Assembly (NCBI RefSeq): GCF_032854445.1
Contig: NC_088297.1
Coordinates: 13,941,335 to 14,005,334 of the forward strand
Direction: 5' to 3'
Source of the DNA: Liolophura sinensis
Lineage: Eukaryota > Mollusca > Polyplacophora > Chitonida > Chitonidae
Length of the DNA: 64,000 bases
The notes under the pieces: model-generated
Databases searched by the model: none
What the model was told of the DNA's origin: nothing
The model's input: the letters and a program-made list of their open reading frames with translations, nothing else
Translations under genes and position numbers: made by a program
Part shown: positions 63,160 through 64,000 of the stretch, piece by piece
How the letters are laid out: each line of letters opens with the position of its first letter
Position numbering within the stretch: the stretch's first letter is position 1

Positions 63160-64000
63160 ACATGAATACTGATTTCACCCAGTCGTTGTTTCTTTCCACC
63201 ATCACTGAAAACTATAGACCCCTTCTTTTTGCATGATTCTGTCCTATTTTCGTACTGGGGCCTGTGGCTCAGTTGGTTAGAGCGCTAGCGCAGTGTAATG
63301 ACCCAGGGGTCTCTCACCAATGCTGTCACTATGAGTTCAAGTCCAGCTCATGCTGGCTTTCTCTCGTGGGAAGGTCTTTTAGCAACCTGCGGATGGTCGT
63401 GGGTTTCCCCGAGCTGTCCCCGGTTTCCACGAACCATAATGCTGCCCGTCGTCGTATAAGTGAAATATTCTTGAGTACGGCGTAAAACACGAATAAATAA
63501 ATATTTATATATATATCGTACTTTATATACTTCCTTAGTTGTTTGATAGTTTGCGTTAAGCGTCGTTTTGGGAACTGGTCTTGCATTTATTAACCTGGAA
63601 GGTCCGTATTCTTTGACGCTTGGTACGCTAATGTCTTTTTCGGCGCTTAGATTTCATTATTGAGGGCGGACGATGGAGTATCCCTGACACATTTGTGGTC
63701 AGTCGCCGCCTGGAACCGCGTGATTTAGTAAATCCAGCAGGTCGATATTGACTAAAACCACCCTTTTTTCGTTAAAAATCGCACCCTTTTTGTTAATCTT
63801 TACTCTGGTATTCTAAATCAGCTAGTGTGAAAACAAGCGGTTCTGAAAGTCGAGTGGGCTTCACCTGTCTTCTGTTACTTTTTTTTATAATTAAAAATTT
63901 GTGACATAGATTGAAATCATCACATTTTTACAGGATGTAACAAATGCTATAAGATTGAGGCTAATGTCATATATGGGGTGGGCATAAAAATATGGACCGT
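63160..64000 (+). repeat. Composite repeat, 3' part, running off the window
   Basis: ccatcactgaaaactatagac, gtcgttttgggaactggtct and, after the SINE, tgacatagattgaaatcatc and gtaacaaatgctataag match 28.0-28.15 and 42.76-42.82 kb. Confidence 0.6.
63256..63503 (+). mobile_element. SINE family A inside the composite repeat
   Basis: The head (ggggcctgtggctcagttgg) and the tail (gtacggcgtaaaacacgaat then aaataaata) are present, with a short deletion in the body (ctctcgtgggaaggtctttt). It is flanked by gtac-tt sequence (cgtact on the left, cgtactttat on the right), suggesting a short target duplication. Confidence 0.9.

Overview
This window is animal nuclear DNA, most likely from a mollusc (gastropod or bivalve; I cannot settle which). 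It has spliced genes with GT-AG introns, dozens of tRNA-derived SINE copies whose shared 3' part (gtacggcgtaaaacaccaat, then aaataaata) I recognise from molluscan genomes, and abundant retrotransposon and satellite debris. Long ORFs are almost absent; the real coding sequence is short exons.

Region 1 (1-11,242, + strand): all but the first exon of a gene of the Mpv17/PMP22 membrane-protein family. Six exons join in consistent phase. Two of its splice sites lie inside tandem repeats: the exon at 636-751 ends in a 36-bp minisatellite that repeats the 5' splice donor about 13 times and stays in frame through nine of them, and the terminal exon is preceded by six more 67-bp copies of its acceptor and first codons. 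The introns hold SINEs, an exact 178-bp duplication, an A-rich minisatellite and an AT microsatellite. An antisense ORF at 2105-2413 may encode a small secreted protein.

Region 2 (11.2-31 kb): mostly non-genic. It holds foldback elements, a TTAA-flanked non-autonomous transposon, a 71-bp and a ~130-bp tandem array (each broken by a SINE), the best copy of a large dispersed composite repeat that includes a Penelope-like reverse transcriptase fragment (24.9-28.4 kb), and a 5'-truncated non-LTR retrotransposon on the minus strand (28.9-30.2 kb).

Region 3 (30.5-44.4 kb, + strand): a complete four-exon gene for a 172-residue secreted cysteine-rich protein with all introns in phase 1. Its second intron contains a decayed Ty3/Gypsy-type LTR element (35.3-41.0 kb) whose 5' LTR carries a near-perfect ~40-bp-arm hairpin.

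Region 4 (44.4-64 kb): further copies of the composite repeat. One has expanded a degenerate ~1.6-unit motif into about 45 near-identical 56-bp units (50.5-53.0 kb). A duplicated copy of the secreted gene's promoter and signal-peptide exon lies at 59.8-60.0 kb; the rest of that paralogue is not in the window. Its first intron contains a Tc1-like DD34E transposon with clear inverted repeats. A piggyBac-type zinc-ribbon remnant lies near 49 kb.

All family assignments come from motifs read in the translation; no database search was possible. Stretches not listed were read and showed nothing I could support.
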